Positions 24,190-35,857 of a DNA stretch of 64,000 bases are shown here, one piece after another. Made by a program: the position numbers and the translations under genes. Source of the DNA: Sabethes cyaneus (Eukaryota > Arthropoda > Insecta > Diptera > Culicidae); assembly GCF_943734655.1 (NCBI RefSeq), contig NC_071354.1:48503544-48567543 (forward strand), given 5' to 3'. Within the stretch, counting starts at the first letter, position 1. The number at the start of each line of letters is the position of its first letter. The notes below the pieces were generated by a model, which saw only the letters and a program-made list of their open reading frames with translations, was not told the DNA's origin and did not search any database.

Positions 24190-24960
24190 AGCTTCATGCT
24201 TTCTGATCGGAATGTAGAATCAAGACAACGGTGTTTAACTCGACTCGGTCAACTCTATTTTGGTAGTAGGGATTCCACACTGGAGTGCAGTACTCAAGAT
24301 TGGAGAGGACTAATGCACAGTAGAGAGCTTTGAAACAATAGACGTCGTAGAAGTTTCTGGCGATGCGCATTATAAATCCTAGATTCCTGCAGGCCTTGTT
24401 GAAGATAAATGCGATGTGTTGTTTGAAATCGAGCTTAGAGTCGAGCAGTATTCCCAAGTCTAGTACACAGTTTTCGTGGTATAAAGGCTCGTCTGATAGC
24501 GAGTAGTCGAAGACGAGAGTGTTTGATTTCCTGGAGGTCTGGAGGATGTAATAACTTCGCATTTGTCGGAGTTCAGCATCATGCGGTTATTTATGCAGAT
24601 GCACCATTTCACGGAAATCGATAGCTGTTCCTGTAAAACCGCGACAACGGATCGGTTCTTTACTTTTGTATACAGCTTCAGATAGTTAGGAAACGAGAGT
24701 CATCGTTAACATTGACATCGTTAAAGTAGCCGAAAAAGATCCAAGGTCGAAGATGGCTGCCTTGTGGGAGTCCAAAGCAAGCAGTGAAAGATCTTGAGAT
24801 GAAACCAAATAAACGAGATACCATCCAGTCAGAGAGAACGAGAGGATTTTAGCTTCGTAGCAGCCAATATGACCATCGTTTCGTCGATAGAGAGGTGAGT
24901 CAAACACGACCGCAGGAAGGTCGTTGTCTTTCCGCTGTTCGTTGAGATGCTTCCAGAGGG
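24190..24960 (-). mobile_element. CR1/jockey-type RT remnant
   Basis: The open segment 24562-24194 carries the post-catalytic RT region: DLGILLDSKLDFKQHI, then NLGFIMRIARNFYD, then YCALVLSNLEYCTPVWNPYY. Upstream in another frame (about 24690-24560) is LYTKVKNRSVVAVLQEQLSI...MMLNSDKCEVI, which follows the catalytic box in this clade. Further upstream is out-of-frame palm sequence to about 24960. Frameshifts and loss of the catalytic box make it inactive. No 3' tail is visible at 24190. Confidence 0.8.
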
Positions 24961-24999
24961 ACTTTTTTTTCAGTCTAAGTCAGAGGATTTCTTTTCAGT

Positions 25000-27900
25000 C
25001 TAAGTTCGACGTTTCTTAGGTAGCTTCGGAAGCAAGAACGACTTATTCGTTTGTAACGAATGTTGATCGACAAATAGAGATTACGGAGTGGTAAAGTTCT
25101 ACATTTCGAGAATTAACTGAGTGCAGTTTTCTTCTCAAATTTCAGACATCGTAACGTAGCGTTAACCCAAGGTACCTGCTTCTAGACGGACAAGGTTCTT
25201 TTTGGAACATTACGCTCAATAATGTAGTTCAGAATATTAAAGAATGTTAATGTAATTAATGCTAGTCAGGATCCTTTGGATTTCCCTGAATTCTGCACGG
25301 GCGAAATCGTAGTAGGCGGTAGTGCGATAGTCACGTCATGACGTATTTGTTGAAAAATAGTTGCCAGTAACGCTGGATGATGTAAAACATACTTAACAAG
25401 TGGGGAAGGAGCCATCGCTATTTCGGAAGCCTGAACTTAAACACTAACAAAACATAGATCGAGAAAGCGATCATTTTCGTTAACAATGTTGTTGACTTGT
25501 TAGTGATTGGAGATAGAGATTGCAAGCTTAAGTTAACGTTCATAAAACCATTGCCGCGTTTGCGCCACTCTGTATCCCAGGCAGGTTGAAATCACCCGGA
25601 ACGATTATGTCATCCATCGCACTGTCGCTGGAAGCATATCTGTCCCATGTTACAAAACACAAAAATGACAAAATCGCGCTCAAAGTTGAAAAACGTTTTT
25701 TCCGAAAATTATTTAGTTATGATGTTATTAATTATCCCTCTTTGAGAAAATGTTGAGTGCGACAGTGCAGCGCCATCAAAGCTATTGCGTTAACTGAGCA
25801 TTCAAGATCAAGGCTGCGATCATGAGGCAAATACAGCACACAAAAACAGACTCCGATCGGTAAGCTTCACGGACACCCACACTTGGGTAGATGTCCGTGT
25901 AACGGGTAACCAATCGTTTCAAAAGACCGCCTCCTCTAGCTTTAAGGCTGTTGTGCACACTTCTATCACAGCGAAAGACTTCGTAGTTCGGCCTTAATAT
26001 CTGATGAGAACAAATACGATTGGCAAGCCGTCAAGGCTTCGATCAGCACAATTATCTCGTACGGACTGTCGGGACATTCATACCACCAACGTTCTGGTAA
26101 TAGACGTGGATGAGATGGAGTTTAATGACGACAAGCTGGAAGCGAAGATCGAATCAAGTGGGGCTGGGATCAACGGTTTCAAACTTGCCTGACAGGCGAT
26201 TTTTGAAACTCCGTTCACTGCACCCGCACGCAGAATCGGGACGGCTGCTTGTCGCTGGCTGGAATGGCTCGACAGCGACGGAAAGGTAAGTAAAGGCCAT
26301 ACTACCAACTAAAGTCCGTCCCAGTATCAAGTTTGGCGATGAGATATGCGGTTGCCTGAGGTGGTGGGGGCGCCGGGATTTCCATCATGCCGATGATAAA
26401 TTGACCTCAGGATAAATTTGGCGACGAAACAGACGGCGAGCTCAAATCAGCAACTTCTGCGATATCGGGTTGGAATGTAAGACCCCCTCAGCATGCTTGA
26501 GCACAGGACTGGGATTAGGAAAGGACTTGCAGACGTGCATCCCGGTGGGGGCAGATTAGAGGTTAATCGTTGGGTCTTCTCGGTGACGGATGCCGAAACA
26601 ATGATCGGTAGACTGGAGCACGGGAACGCCAAGACATCATTCGGATAGATGTGGACTGACTGGTCGTTTTTCGACAGCAGATGAAGTAGCGAAGGGCCAA
26701 AAGCGTAAAACGTATCAGCGGTGGTATGGCAGAAAGCAGAACTGTACTTGCAGAGGAAAGAGTTTTGGAGACTCCGTTCCCCGTAACCACACGCAGAACC
26801 GGGACGACTGGTTCATGCTGGCGGTAATAACTCGATTGCAGCGGGTGAACCTGGACTCTCCATGAAACTAATATTGTCGAGTCCCGGAGTCCAATTGATT
26901 AAACATTTAAAAAAGTGCTATCTATATGCTATCTTAGATTTCACGGCGAAAGAGTGAAAAACCGGTAGCAATTTGAAATCAGCGAAGAACGTGTTCGGTT
27001 TTCAGAATTGACTCACCGGTCAGGATTGCATTCGTCAGATGTTTTTTTTCCTAAAAACCGCAGTAAAAAAAAGTTTATAAAATTGGGGAGATAAAAATTT
27101 CCAAAATCCTGACTAGGCAGCGAACTCGGTCGGTGCTTATAACAATAGCTCTTGTTAGCAACAATTGTGTTGTCATTCCTTTCAATAAGGTAGCTAAAAG
27201 TTTCACAGGTAAGCTCATTATGCTTAACAAATTCAAAGTTCAATTGAACAATTTATCGCTGAAATTCGATATTTTGCTAGATTTTTTCCCAAAATTCTTT
27301 TTCACTTCTGTTTTTGTTTTCCCGAGAAGCAAAGCCCAAGCCTCACCGTTATTTTATTTCACCATCAATCGGCGAGGGGAGAGAGCAGCACGCATGGATG
27401 TGCGTGCATATCGAGAGGCGTTAATTCTGACTTATTGACACCATGTCATCGAGTGGTGGATGGAATAGCATCGAACAGCCAGCGCAGGGAATAAAAACGA
27501 AATATGCACATTGGCGGCCGCTTTCATGAACCTTCAGGGAAATCATGATGCCTGTTCGGAGAAGTTTTGGCGCGCTCAAAAATTCATATCAAGTCACATT
27601 ACAGTTTTGTGACCGCGACATGCCTGCACGCTGTGTGTGTACGTAAACAAAGTGGTAGGTATATGATGGAACGACACCAATGTGCAATTATGCTGCCGAG
27701 GGAAATTTCAACTTTTTTGTAACGGAATATATTGGGAAAATTCTCCCCAAAGCGCCGGTATAGACTTGGCGATATGTTTGATTGACCCTCCGTCATAAGT
27801 GGAACTTTTCTCCGACGTTCGGGCCTGTTGCTAACCAAATCTAGAATGTCGTGTTCGATTTGGCGCAAAATTTCAAACCATATGCGTATGCTATATAATC

Positions 27901-28740
27901 TGAATATCGTTCTGACGTGGAAATCAGAATCACAGCGACATGTGATGCGATAACTAGGATAAGTAGGCTCTGTTGATTGTTGTATGTCAACAAGAAATCA
28001 ACAAAATATGACAGATGAAAATGTAGCAAAATGCAATTTAGAAAAATAGGCGCTTCAGCTGTAGCAATGGCCCAAGACGATCCTTTATCACTGGAACATA
28101 ATTTTTCGATTTTTCGATTATTCCCAGTATGTTTCAACATTAGAGTTTTTATTTTCGCTTCGCATAGTGCTAAATATCTAATGGATTATTAATTGAACAT
28201 GCAAAAAAGCAAAAATCGGGCTTTTGTGAACCGATACCTAAAAGCCTACAACAGATTTTTATCCTTTAAGGAAGGAGAAATGTAATTTTGCAGCTTTAGC
28301 TGCGTTCAGCAGTTCTGACTCTCGAAAGTGTTACTTTATTGTGGAAAGTGAATATGCAATAATTCAACAATCCTGCAGCGAAATGGATATTTCTAGAATA
28401 TTTTTTCAAAAGTACGTTGGTAAGTAACAATGAAAAATTCTCTTTGCGTGTCCTCTCTTCCGCTTATCACGGCGATGAAAATGCACTTTAACACATCGCT
28501 TTACAATAATCGGTTACTGCATGGCGTCACTAGTTAGATATCTGTTAAGAAATTTTCTTTGATATATATTCATGATGCCGTAATAATCGAAAGAGGGACA
28601 CCAAAGGAAACCCTTCAATGTTATCTAACTCCCTTTGAAAAGCATCCGAGATTTCCGTTAAACGTTTTTTTAAACGGAAACGGAAACGTTTTTTTAAACT
28701 TTTAAACGGAAACCTTTTTTTAAACATTGCTGTATCGAAA
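25000..28740. other. No recognisable gene; weak internal duplication
   Basis: The segments near 26150-26250 and 26745-26815 share ACTCCGTTC and a block of the type ACACGCAGAACCGGGACG, suggesting parts of one unidentified element. A microrepeat of AAACGGAAACGTTTTTTT type lies at 28657-28728. No protein is recognised. Confidence 0.4.
28657..28728. repeat. TTTAAACGGAAACG microrepeat
   Basis: Repeated CGTTTTTTTAAAC/GGAAAC blocks, three to four imperfect copies, with inverted symmetry. Confidence 0.6.
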
Positions 28741-28951
28741 GATTACTTTTGTTTTAATATTTTTGGAATTAATATTTTTGGAATTAATATTTTTTGAAAC
28801 AGTAGTTCTTTTACAATTGATGAAGGAACGGTAGAAGACAGTAATGAAATTTTTGCTACACGCTAGATTTGAATTTGCTGCCAAAAATTGTTAAAAATTG
28901 TTACGTCATTCGCCTCGCAGAATAGACCCAAATGTATGAACTGAGCTCGAG

Positions 28952-29108
28952 ATTAGCTTTGAGGTACGGTGCTGGTCTAGCAAACCAGTCTTCGTATGTT
29001 CGAATCTCGGCTGGGCGGTACAGCTAGTCAGTAGAATCGTTGCACTAACCCCGTAATTGTCCTGTACTCTAATAACCGGCTTCTGGAAGTCTGTCCATAC
29101 AGAAGGTT
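28952..29108 (+). mobile_element. tRNA-like SINE (family 2), plus-strand copy
   Basis: Shares with the copy at 62240-62389 (minus) the blocks TATGTTCGAATCTCGGCTGG, ATCGTTGCACTA and GTCCTGTACTCTAATA, plus CCGGCT. GTTCGAATCTC resembles a polymerase III B-box, and GGTCTAGCAAACCAG upstream could contain an A-box. The direction is set by the head, which holds the box. It sits directly beside an RT remnant. Confidence 0.65.
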
Positions 29109-29139
29109 AATATCTAAAGACGCTTGTTTACTTAGAGTC

Positions 29140-29565
29140 TACGGCCTTTTCCAGGTTCTCTGCTGAAAAGTTTTGGCTATTCCATCGTCGGGGATTCTGG
29201 CCACGTGCCTAGCCACACCACAGCCAGTCACATTGTACAGCCTTCACTATATCAATATATTTGTACAATTGATACAGCTTGTGCCGTAAAGCACCGAATG
29301 TGGCAAATTGCCAACTGCGGGACTTCAGCTGGCTACATAATCCATAGAAAGCCCGATTAGCGGCTACAATTTGTCGTTTTATTTTGCGGCTTACATCGTT
29401 GTCACTTCATATCGTTCCCGTTCCACTTCGGTACCAATACCATTTGGACCTCCACGTTCCCTGCCGCAAATCATATACTTCGTTTTGGTAGCGTTAATGG
29501 TTATTCTCAATCTTGCTGCTTTCAATTTAATAGACCTATCTGTGCGCACGAAAAGTGTACTTCGT
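29140..29565 (-). mobile_element. RTE-like RT C-terminal remnant
   Basis: Reading leftward in shifting frames: LRITINATKTKYMICGRERG near 29530-29470 (the SKTKYM region after the catalytic box), then IKRQIVAANRAFYGL near 29385-29340, then a zinc-finger-like WCG-ARGQNPRRW end near 29205. Gaps and frameshifts show decay. Confidence 0.65.
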
Positions 29566-29939
29566 CGTCCACATGAACAAATTACTGGCCAAATCAAGAA
29601 TTTCTTGGCAAAGTTCGACATCTTCTGTTTTCGGAGGTTCTCTGGAACATCAAAGTTATCTTTTGCGGTGGAATACTGGTTCCCCGAAATCTGGTTGGAG
29701 TCCGCTTTCACCTAGGTGCAGTCGTCCATAACGCAGCAATGAGGTTTCTAGGCACGGTTTTTCGCGACCGTATTCTTTTGGGACCTTCTGAACCTTGCGC
29801 GTACGTAATTCAGCTCGAGTTTTAGCCTTCTACACGAAATTTTTGTTCAGATTCAGTTATTTTAGCTACTTCTAGAACGGAGGAGTATGGTTTCCCATCG
29901 AAGGCCCCAACTACGCGGGTGTGAGCCTTAACAGTATAC

Positions 29940-30224
29940 CACAGAGAAACAGACGGGACACTCGCGTTAATTCCATCGTCCAAACAAAAACCACTCATCT
30001 TTCGAAAAAGCATGTTTCGCAACATGGCCACACCGCGTCGCGAGAGTGTTGCTTCGAGTTTTCAGTATAAAACCACACAAATGTAAAAACCCTACAGCAT
30101 AAAACCCTGCAAATGCAAGCTACTCCGCAACATGCATAACAGAGGGTGCTAGTGTGCAAGCAAAATGTGTAGGACGATGGTTTTTAAAGGATTTTCTTCT
30201 ATGTGTCATATCAGTTCGTCAGTG
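29940..30224 (+). mobile_element. MITE family A, divergent copy (285 bases)
   Basis: The left end CACAGAGAAACAGACGGGAC and right end GTCAGTG resemble family A. The interior block GGTGCTAGTGTGCAAGC matches GGTGCTAGTGTTCAGGC in copy 1. A perfect 7-base duplication, AGTATAC, lies at 29933-29939 and 30225-30231. This is an older subfamily member that confirms the duplication length. Confidence 0.8.
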
Positions 30225-31097
30225 AGTATACGGACGCCTTTTTTCTCCACATCTTGACTCACGATCGACAGTCAGAGCTCTTAAGTTTATCACGGCGACA
30301 TAAATGCATTCCATTGCAATTTCTCTGAACCAACAGCTAGCTAATAAGGCAAGCAACCATTTTATGCAAAATTAATCCGTTCAAGTGCGTTTGCATCGCC
30401 GTGATAAGCGGAGGAGAGAAGATGCGAAGAGAATCTCTCATTTGAGCAATTCCAGCTCAACTAGCAAAACGATTTGACTCGACTATTTTTGATTGGAATG
30501 AAATTTTCCTAACGTGTTGGATTGATTTTTGATTTTTAATTTCCTCCACTGTCGATCTGAGAACTAAAATGCCTGCTGGTACGTTTCCTAATATTCATTT
30601 TCATTTTTTAACGCATAAGGGGGTCTAGGAGACCAGGTCGCCAGTAAGAAAAATCTATACCTTCCATGCTGCGGTAGAGATGAGGTAGAGAGAGAGGTTT
30701 GGCATTATTACTATATATAGTTTCCTTGTGTCTGACTGTAACGCTAGATCCAAGCAAGCTGTTGAATAAAATTTTTTCTAGACTCCAACACGCGTTGTGA
30801 AGGTAACAATGATTTCAGCAGTGGGTGGGTGGGCGCAATCGGCAATTTGATGAGTTGCCACATAATGCGATACTGATTTTAACAAGTCCTACGGGGGAAC
30901 AAAAAATTTGGTTTTAGAACCATATTTAAAGCAAATGTCAACCGCTTGAGATTGATGAAGCATGCTTAACGTGTGATTTGGCACGTGGTAATAAGGATAG
31001 CTTACGAGCCATAATTGACTATCAGAAGCTGCCAAAGTAGCGCATACTCAATATAAAGCGCAAAAACGCATATCCCGTTGAGTATTTTTATTCCTAC

Positions 31098-33215
31098 ACT
31101 AGCTGACCCGACAAACTTCGTATTGCCACAAATCCACAAAAGCCACAAACCTGTGTTGTACATAAATCATGAATCTCGGATGATCTTTGTCACTATCTCG
31201 AGTTTTGCAAGCCCCCCAGTGGGCGGCGCCTCCGACGGCGGGTCACCGGCAACACTCGCGACCGGCTCGTCCTGAATGATCTAGTGTTACTATAGATAGT
31301 TTTTGTGGTCTTGTTATTGATTAATGTTTTATGGAAGAGTCTCGAATTTCTCGAGTTGGATTAGTTTTTGAGTTTCGCAAAAATTTCTGTTTTATTTGTA
31401 TGAGAGTCCATATCCCCCTACCACAGGGGTGAGAGGTCTCTAACTATCATAAAATAAATTCAAGACTCAAAAATCTCCTACATGCTAAATTTGGTTCCAT
31501 TTGCTAGATTAGTACTCAAATTATAAGGAAATTTGTATTTCATTTGTATGGGAGCCCACCCTCTTAAAAGGGAAAGGGGTCGTAATACACCACAGAAAAA
31601 AAAATTCTACCATCTAAAACTCTCACATGCCAAATTTGGTTCCATTTGCTTGATTAGTTCTAAAGTTATGAGCAAATTTGTATTTCGTTTGAATGGGAGC
31701 CCCCCCCCCTCCTAAAAAGGTAAGAAGTCCTAATTCATCATGGAAAAAATGGTTGCCTCCAAAAACACCCACATGCCAAATATGGTTCCATTTGCTTGAT
31801 TAGTTCTCGAATTATGAGGAAATTTATGTAGAAGCCCCCCCTCTTGAAGTGTGGAAGGATCCTAATTCACCGTAGAAAATATTTTTGCCTCCAAAAACCT
31901 CCACATGCCGAATTTGTTTCTATTTGCTTGATTAGTTCTCGAGTTATGGGGAAATTTGTAATTCATTTGTATTGGAGCCCCCCCTCCTAATGTGGGAAGA
32001 GGTCCTAATTCATCACAGAAAAAATTCTTGCCTCCAAAAACACCTACACGCCAAATTTGGTTCCATTTGCTGGATTAGTTCTCGAGTTATGAGGAAATTT
32101 GTATTTCGTTTGTATAGGACCCCCCCCTCCTAAAGTGGGGAGGGGTCCCAATTCATCATTGAAAAAAAAATTGTCTCCAAAAACACATACATGCCAAATT
32201 TGGTTCAATTCGCTTGATTAGTTCTCGAGTTATGAGGAAATTTGTATTTCATTTGTACAGGAGCCCCTCCTCTTAAAGTGGGGAGGGGTCCTAATTCACC
32301 ATAGAAAATTTTCTTGCTCTCGAAAACCTTCACATGCCAAATTTGGTTCCATTTGCTTGATTAGTTCTCGAGTTATGAGGAAATTTGTATGGAAGCCCCC
32401 CCTCTTAAAGGGGAGAGGAGTTATAATTCCTCTTATAAAGAGGGGAGGGGTCTCAATTCACCATAGAATAAATTCTTGTCACCAAAAAAAACACCCACAT
32501 GCCAAATGTTGTTCTATTTGCTTGATTAGTTCTCGAGTTAGGAGGAAATTTGTATTTCATTTGTACAGGAGCCCCCCTCTTAGAGTGGGGAGGGGTCCTA
32601 ATTCACCGTAGAAAATTTTCTTACCCTCGAAAACCTTCACATGCCAAATTTGGTTCCATTTGCTTGATTAGTTCTCGAGTTATGAGGAAATTTGTATGGA
32701 AGCCCCCCCTCTTAAAGGGGAGAGGAGTTACAATTCCCCTTATAAAGAGGGAGGGGTCTCAATTTACCATAGAATAAATTCTTGTCATCGAAAACACCCA
32801 CATGCCAAATTTGGTTCTATTTGCTTGATTATTTCTCGAGTTATGAGGAAATATGTATTTCATTTGTATAGGAGCCCCCCCTCCTAAAGTGGGGAGAGGT
32901 TCTTATTCATCGTAGAAAAAATTCTTGCCTCCAAAAACACCTACATGCCAAATTTGGTTCCATTTGCTGGATTAGCTCTCGAGTTATAAGGAAATTTGTA
33001 TTTCGTTTGTATAGGAGCCCCCCCCCCCCTTTTAAAGTGGGGAGGGGTCCCAATTCATCATAGAAAAAAATTTTGTCTCCAAAAACACACACATGCCAAA
33101 TTTGGTTCCATTTGCTTGATTAGTTCTCGAGTTATGAGGAAATTGAATTGGTATTTCATTTGTACAGGAGCCCCCCCCTCTTAAAGTGAGGAGGGGTCCT
33201 GGGTGGGAGAGAGAA
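31098..33215 (-). mobile_element. Helitron-like element with long tandem-repeat centre
   Basis: Read on the minus strand, an array of about 13 units (roughly 33215-31370) is followed by a unique tail that ends GGGTCAGCTAGT at 31098. CTAGT fits the CTRRT end of Helitrons. A related plus-strand copy at 60975-61375 shows the leader that this copy lacks. Central tandem repeats of about 150 bases with a CTAGT-type end are known from Helentron/DINE-like elements; assigning this one to them is an inference. No Rep/helicase protein is encoded. Confidence 0.55.
31370..33215. repeat. Tandem array, about 143-164-base unit, about 13 copies
   Basis: Each unit holds ATGCCAAATTTGGTTCCATT, then TGCTTGATTAGTTCTCGAGT, TATGAGGAAATTTGTATT and a C-run/G-run pair around AAAGTGGGGAGGGG. 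Boundaries recur near 31515, 31660, 31806, 31937, 32081, 32223, 32366, 32530, 32675, 32836, 32981 and 33126. Two-unit blocks of about 306 bases (32223-32530 and 32530-32836) are near-identical, showing a higher-order duplication. Confidence 0.9.
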
Positions 33216-33489
33216 AAAAAATAGAACGGAGTTAGCAAAAATTCAAAGTTTATGGTACAAAAAAAAGTAAAGCTACATTGTACTTAGGTTGTATATTCTG
33301 AGTAAACATCTTAGAGCGGAGTCTGAGTTTGTATGTTATCAGAATCGTTCAAAAGTCTGATTCGAATCCGAATCCGAAAGTCGCATTTCGTCGTCACTGC
33401 TCTCGCTATTGGAGTTGTTGCTGGAGTCATCATAATCCGATTCCTAGGGTTGTTGAAAAAGGTTCTTCGTTGCCAATTTTATTTCATCT

Positions 33490-34660
33490 CTGTTTCATGC
33501 CATCTCCTGCCAATAATGCACCGACCTACCAGATCTCTCTATGTCCTGTTTGGCACAGGTTTTCCAGGTGTAGCATGGCCTGCCACGTTTCTTCTTGCCG
33601 GGCACTCTATGGTCGAATGCTTTTCCCAGAATTCCATGCGAAGTGTTTCTGACCACATGTCCAAGGAAGTTCAAACGAGCGACTCGGATTTTGTTGTTTA
33701 TAGTGTATCCACCTAGTTCGCTTGCGGCATCGCTTCTGGCTTCTGGCTGCGAGACACTGACCTCTCCGTTCTGTGGGCCTTCGTCTTTTGGCTCTTCGCC
33801 TACTTGGTTTTCTGCTTCCTCGGTGTTGACTATAGTATTTTGACTACTTAAGGCTTGAAGGACGGTTAGCATTGTGTTCTCCATCCTCCTTAGTGAGTTA
33901 CGGTCTCTCTTTAAGATCGTTGAAACTTCTAAGGAGTACGTAACGACCGGGGTTATTAGGGTGCGGTATAGTTTTTTCGTCACTTCCCAACGGATTTTAT
34001 GTTTCTTCAGGAAGCTGCAAAGGCTGTTGAACGCTCTGTAGCCTTAACTGTAGCGAAATCAACATAGATCGCATCGACTTGCTGTCGCTTTTCAAGCGCT
34101 CTCGTCAGTGTTGAAACATACGCCATCAAGTTTGTGATCGTCGAACGTTTTTTCACGAATCCATGCTGCCATTTCGAGATAATATGATGAACCTTCGGGT
34201 AAAGCGAAACGTGGGTAAGGCTTTCAAAAACCTTTGGTAGACAACTAAGAATCGAGGTACCGCGGTAGTTCGTTCCAAGTATAATTCAGGCATGAACTCC
34301 TTCATTGTGGCCAAAACACTGTGGAGCAGGACTATGAACAGTATCGGACTTAAGGGGCACCCCTGCTTCATACCTTTGGATTTTTTGGCAACCCTGGTGC
34401 GTTGCTTAAACCACTGGATAGAAGCCTCCACCGTAAGACACGCTTTGATTGTTCTATTTACTAGGGCCTTGGAGACCCCTAACGACACCAAAATGTCGGC
34501 TGTTTTCATGATGTCTATTTGGTCGAATGCCTGCTTCAGGTCCAAAGATACCAAGATGGTGGGCGCTCCCTTCCGCCATCGTTCGTCTAGTAGTCTTTTA
34601 AGCACAAATAGTTGATCCGCAGCGCTTCTGTTGGCCTGGAATGCCATCTGGTAGGCTGGG
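33490..34660 (-). mobile_element. R1-like non-LTR RT remnant with a foreign insert
   Basis: 34660-34277 is a good RT segment: AYQMAFQANRSAADQLFVLK, LVSLDLKQAFDQIDIM and KGMKQGCPLSPILF. Where the catalytic box should follow, the sequence switches to a different RT (34053-34280). Homology then resumes at about 34052 with FLKKHKIRWEVTKKLYRTLI and the thumb/C-terminal region to 33495 (ARLNFLGHVVRN, KKRGRPCYTWK). The copy is therefore inactive. The R1-like name reflects its unlikeness to the RTE-like and CR1 pieces nearby and is tentative. Confidence 0.7.
34053..34280 (-). mobile_element. Jockey-type RT fragment inside the R1-like RT
   Basis: One open minus-strand frame reads NYRGTSILSCLPKVFESL, then QHGFVKKRSTITNLMAYVST and QQVDAIYVDFATVKA, a textbook entry to a jockey-type RT. 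Both ends join the surrounding RT within a few bases. Its IYVDF block is not followed by the usual SKAFD. It replaces about the part of the host RT that held the catalytic box. Confidence 0.75.
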
Positions 34661-34800
34661 AGGGTACGTTTCCTAATATTCAGACATAAAAGTAAGGTGC
34701 TACAGATGGGCATTCCTCTGGTCGTGGCAAGGTTTGAGCATCAGACCGTTTGTTCGAATCAGAGCAAACATTGTTTTGTTAGCAGCAAAGTATTCTGCAG
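34661..34800 (-). mobile_element. Short RTE-like endonuclease fragment
   Basis: Translation gives ATTRGMPICSTLLLCLNIRKRT, close to the ICSTYFPRLNIRKGTW block at 7.8 kb. It runs in the same frame into the R1-like RT at 34660 without a stop, so an artificial fused frame of 186 codons results (34713-34153). Confidence 0.6.
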
Positions 34801-35583
34801 CTTCATACTGTCATTTTAATTTTGATTAACCTTTTAACAATGTACATTTTCTGTTCAACTTACATTCAGTGTTCTCGTTTTAATTGGCTGGCAGTCTGAC
34901 TGCCAATCAAACGAGAATATCAAATTCTACAGTCGACATAACAAATACATTCAGTGTTTCAGTAAACTTATTCTTCCTCTTTCGCTCAAATCTACTTTAC
35001 TGTAAATCTCCTACTTTCTCGTTATCTATAAGTTTCCAACTTCTTTCTTCCTTTATCTGTATATCAAGTAATTTAAATACATATTATAATTAATATTTTA
35101 AGCCCACCCACAACTTTCGCCAGCACACAATTCCACGTTTTAGTTTTAGTTTAATCAAAATATTCAGCTCTCAACCCGTCAACCGTCATCTGACCTAGAG
35201 CTCGGCACGCATACTCACATCAAGCCTTTACAGTGGTCCAAGTTCCAATTTTACTGCAACCCCGTGTGGTTTCGGGAACTTGCTCAGTCTTCTGGCTCGT
35301 TTCTTCGTTCTTATCTGCTTGTACTTCCAGCAATGCCAGTCTAACAGCAGGTCGCCACAGTAACCCATCCTTGACTTGAACTAGTGTCGTCTACCACCAC
35401 TACCAACACCATTATTCTGTATTTCGAACGGATCTTTATTTCGTTCAACTTGTTTCGAACGAGTTGTTTTGCCCATTTGACTTTGCTGGCGGGATGAAGA
35501 ATACCATCCACTTTCGTTCGAAAAACCAATCCGTTCGAAATAGGGATGCAAATCTCCAGGCTCTAACAGTTTCACTGGATAAC

Positions 35584-35857
35584 TTACTGCTGACTTATTG
35601 GTTGCTCGATTCCTTGTGATCCGTATAGAAGGAATTTATTTGGTGTTAGAGCCTCCTGTTGTTCTGTCTTCAGGGGAATATAAGTTAGAGGTCTGCTATT
35701 GACGATCGATTTCGCTTCCAATACTACCGTCTCCAAAATTTCGTCACTAGGATGGTCTACCATTTCCATCGCTGTCTTTACGAATCGCACTAGTCGCTCC
35801 CACGAACCTCCCATGTGTGGTGCAGACGGGGGTTTAAAATGCCAAGAAGTTTGAGCT
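35584..35857 (-). mobile_element. BEL/Pao-type integrase C-terminal fragment
   Basis: Continuous frame with TSWHFKPPSAPHMGGSWER, LVRFVKTAME and ETVVLEAKSIVNSRPLTYIP, then ALTPNKFLLYG. This is the end of a BEL/Pao integrase core, and the glutamate in GGSWE is probably the third catalytic residue. The first two acidic residues lie upstream and are absent. It is joined in frame to a retroelement endonuclease. DNA at 35341-35580 continues without recognised homology. Confidence 0.8.

Noticed and set aside
31370..33215. Regular repeats as a possible CRISPR array, and short repeated peptides on both strands as a protein family
   Set aside because: Units are about 145 bases, adjacent, vary by indels and have no unique spacers; the open frames are broken and change between units. 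This is a tandem array in a eukaryotic genome.
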